A DNA stretch of 64,000 bases, taken from contig JAFCMP010000401.1 in the NCBI GenBank assembly GCA_017506865.1, positions 124,001 through 188,000 of the forward strand. Direction: 5' to 3'. A model generated the notes under the pieces. That model was not told the DNA's origin, made no database searches, and was given only the letters and a program-made list of their open reading frames with translations. Both the position numbers and the translations under genes were made by a program. Below are positions 62,001-64,000 of the stretch, one piece after another (position 1 is the first letter of the stretch; each line of letters starts with the position of its first letter). This stretch comes from Tribonema minus. Taxonomy: Eukaryota > Sar > Xanthophyceae > Tribonematales > Tribonemataceae.

Positions 62001-63865
62001 ATCGCGGAGCTGCACCGCACCAAGCCGCCGCCGCAGGTGAGAAGGGGGGGGGGGGGTTGATAAACCACTTCTGTCATCACGAAATGGACACCACGCCGCC
62101 TCTGCAGGTGAGGGGGGGCGGGGGTGGGTGGGTGGGGTAATGAAGCACTTTTGTAATCACGAATTGGACACCAAGCCCCTGCCGCGCGGTGAAAGGGCAG
62201 GCAGTGGGGTCTTGATAAATCACTCCTGTAATTGGGGAATGGAGAGCGGTCAGAGGAGTCGCTGCCGCACGCGCGTTGATACCATCACTTGTGTAATCGG
62301 AAAATGGAGAGCGAGCAGAGCCGGTGCAGTGTAGGGTTAGGGGGGTAGCTGGTGAGGTGCGCCGCACCAAGCCGCCACGGCGTACGCGAGCCGTGACGAT
62401 GTGCACCAGCTGAGGCAGTGCGTCAACGCTCAGCGCTGCGGCGACATGGCAGTGCTCGCGGGGCAGTGCTCGAGGGGCGTGCGGCCTGGGCGCGGTGGCC
62501 GCGCGCAGCAGGTGCGCATGCGCCGCACGGAGGGTGCGAGCGCTCTGGCTCTGTAGTTGGCGTCCTGTACAGCGTGCTGGCCGTGCCGGCGCCTCAGGGT
62601 GGAAGTTGGTTTTAGGGTTAGGGTTAGCGACGGCGGCAGCAGCGCTGCACAGGCTGCTCAGCACGTGAAGCTCGCAGCAGGCATGTGAAGCAAAATCCGC
62701 CTTCATTGACGGTACGCTATAGGCCACATCTGCTGGTGCAACTGCCTTGTCATCTCCGCCGTTCACATACTACAAATCACACAAAGCTACGAACCTCACG
62801 TTGTGGTGGGCCTGTGGGCGGTGCGACATGAGCAACAAGCGTTTTTTGTGCGTGTCTTATGCGTATGAGTTGAAGTTGCGCTGTTTGGGCCGGGTTCACG
62901 ACTGCCTTGCATGCGCCACGGGACGCCCCTCTATCACTGACCCCAACCCTACCTTATGATCCCGTTCAGGTCCACTACAAGCGGAGCATGCCCGACGTGG
63001 ACAAGCTCATGGAGGTCTGGCCGGAGGAGTTTGAGCAGCTGCTGAGCACTGCACAGGTATGTAAATCCACCTCAAGCACAAACACGTCATTCAGAACCGC
63101 TGACGGCATGAGTGTAGACCACCGGACGCGCTTGCCTTGCGCTTTAGGGTTAGGATTAGGAGAAGGGTCAGCGTTAGACATCGTCCCTCAGCAGTTGGCC
63201 GCGTTGTCCCTCAGCAGTTGGCTGCGGTCACGCAGTGCCACAATGGGACAGTGCTCAGAGGGACAGTCCGCAGGCTTGAGGGGGTGTGGCAGTGCGCTTG
63301 GTGTATGAGAGTATAGCAGCACACCCCACATCTTTGTGAGAACTTTAGTAGCATGCGGTTCAGGGAGGCACTTGGGGAATATACACCCCAAAATGCCCTG
63401 GCATGCTGGACGTGCCCCCCCCTGCAAGCCACGGCCGCTTGGTCCCCAGTGCATTGCGCGCTGCCGCAGTGCTGCCGCAGTGCCCCCGGGGCAAGGGGGT
63501 CCGCCATGGGCACGACGCGCTTCAACTCGCTGCCTGCCGTCGCCGAGCTAACTTTGACCGTTCAACTAGTGACCTCCCGCCATCGCCAATGCTGACTTTA
63601 ACCGTTGACCTGGTGACCCTAACCCCAACCCCAAGCGCTCAGGACGCGGGCGGGTCACACTTGAAGTTGGTGGTCTGCAGCACGCCTCCGCATGACCCGA
63701 TAACCCCCCGTCTGCTGCCGCCGCGCGCTGTCGCCGCCGCAGCTGCCCGGGCCGGAGCTGGAGATGAGCCTGGAGGAGTACGCCAAGACTATCTGCGCCA
63801 TCATGGACATTCCCGTGTACGAGAACATCATCGAGAGTCTACACCTGCTCTTCACCGTCTATCAG
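58232..63865 (+). CDS. IFT46: Intraflagellar transport protein IFT46 (3' end beyond the window)
   Basis: Seven in-frame exons: 58232-58387, 58819-59338, 60585-60840, 61269-61383, 61827-62036, 62970-63056 and 63743-63865. The conserved C-terminal half is unmistakable: YNPADYAHLSVAAEVRDLFQ, FVPDYIPTLGEMDAFLKVPR, LGFKVLDEPSAQQSDAAVLE, ELHRTKPPPQ, VHYKRSMPDVDKLMEVWPEE, FEQLL and SLEEYAKTICAIMDIPVYEN. IFT46 is an IFT-B core protein that binds IFT52 and is needed for outer dynein arm delivery into cilia. The N-terminal third is acidic and Gly-rich and holds three copies of a motif: NDRYDMALDVSAS, NDKFDEALEVSAS and NEQFDAAYDLSDD. The last in-window donor is GTGAGG at 63866, so the final exon lies to the right. 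Confidence 0.95.
60230..60650 (+). repeat. Three tandem copies of the acceptor plus exon 3 start, IFT46
   Basis: The start of exon 60585-60840 (gcagcagcggcggc ... ctcaacgagtcgatggcctc) recurs upstream at about 60405-60500 and, more decayed, at 60230-60310. The spacer also repeats: acctcaaa-tatgatctgaa, ggccactcc/gcccactt and gatctgatgcctcaaaat versus gtctgatgtatcacaat. Period about 180 bp. Confidence 0.88.
62020..62370 (+). repeat. Four tandem copies of the exon 5 end plus donor, IFT46
   Basis: After the real donor at 62037, units of about 75 bp follow. Landmarks are cactt-tgt-atcacgaa-tgg at 62070, 62148, 62220 and 62286, preceded or followed by donor-like ctgcaggtgagggg (62104) and gcgcggtgaaagg (62184). 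At 62360 a cgccgcaccaagccgccacg segment again copies the exon end. Confidence 0.85.
62608..62630. repeat. Interstitial telomere repeat
   Basis: ttttagggttagggttag in an IFT46 intron. Confidence 0.9.
63140..63180. repeat. Degenerate telomere-like repeats
   Basis: ctttagggttaggattagg and agggtcagcgttag in the IFT46 intron after exon 63056. Confidence 0.75.
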
Positions 63866-64000
63866 GTGAGGGGCGGCCGTCGGAGGCGTCTGGTCGCGCG
63901 CGGCAGTATGTATGCAAGCGGCGGTTCAGCCCGCGTTCGTGAGTGTACTGTACGTCAGAGTTGAAGAGGCGTGTCGCAGCGCACGAGGGGGCGCACTTCG

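Overview
The window is eukaryotic nuclear DNA from a GC-rich, intron-rich genome. Every multi-exon gene here uses GT-AG spliceosomal introns, with donors mostly GTGAGT, GTGCGT or GTACGT. The organism has cilia (IFT46), mitochondrial complex I (an NDUFB3-like subunit), an ER J-protein and a PPR-SMR organelle RNA factor. A VTT-domain protein starts with a signal peptide followed by a Phe-led basic stretch, as in proteins sent to complex red-lineage plastids. TTAGGG-type telomeric repeats are scattered through introns. Together this suggests a flagellated secondary-plastid alga such as a haptophyte; that assignment is inference.

Layout. 0-4.7 kb (-): an internal part of a sugar-phosphate cyclase gene (EEVS-like), three exons recognised. 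5.8-6.4 kb (-): a small two-exon gene of unknown function. 7.3-11.5 kb (-): a five-exon ER DnaJ gene, divergent over about 210 bp from an intronless small heat-shock gene (11.7-12.3 kb, +). 13.5-32.6 kb: a repeat-rich region built around three related intronless SET/MYND genes on the minus strand (two intact, one frameshifted pseudogene), copied together with their 3' flanks. An internally deleted hAT transposon with perfect 8-bp target-site duplications sits in one copy of the flank. A PPR-SMR gene with two apparent frameshifts lies at 24.7-26.7 kb (+). 34.0-54.2 kb (-): one 20-kb gene with 25 recognised exons encoding a Sel1-repeat protein of about 1,225 residues. 54.6-55.3 kb (+): an NDUFB3-like complex I gene. 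56.0-58.0 kb (-): a three-exon VTT/TVP38-type membrane protein. 58.2 kb to the right edge (+): IFT46, seven exons, running off the window.

The strongest unusual signal is in the introns. In at least nine places, across three unrelated genes, one or more degraded copies of an exon edge lie in the adjacent intron, often as tandem arrays of about 75-190 bp units. Where the copied edge is the 3' end of an exon plus its donor, the copies lie downstream; where it is an acceptor plus the 5' end of an exon, they lie upstream. I call these splice-junction echoes. Several introns also carry long G-runs just after the donor or C-runs just before the acceptor. I know of no named system for this combination. 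It looks like intron growth by slippage or duplication anchored at exon-intron borders.

Three divergent gene pairs (DnaJ/sHSP, Sel1/NDUFB3-like, VTT/IFT46) are separated by only 210-350 bp, so promoters appear to be shared. No CRISPR array, rRNA operon or bacterial-type operon is visible. Coordinates of exon edges were read by eye from splice motifs and reading-frame continuity.
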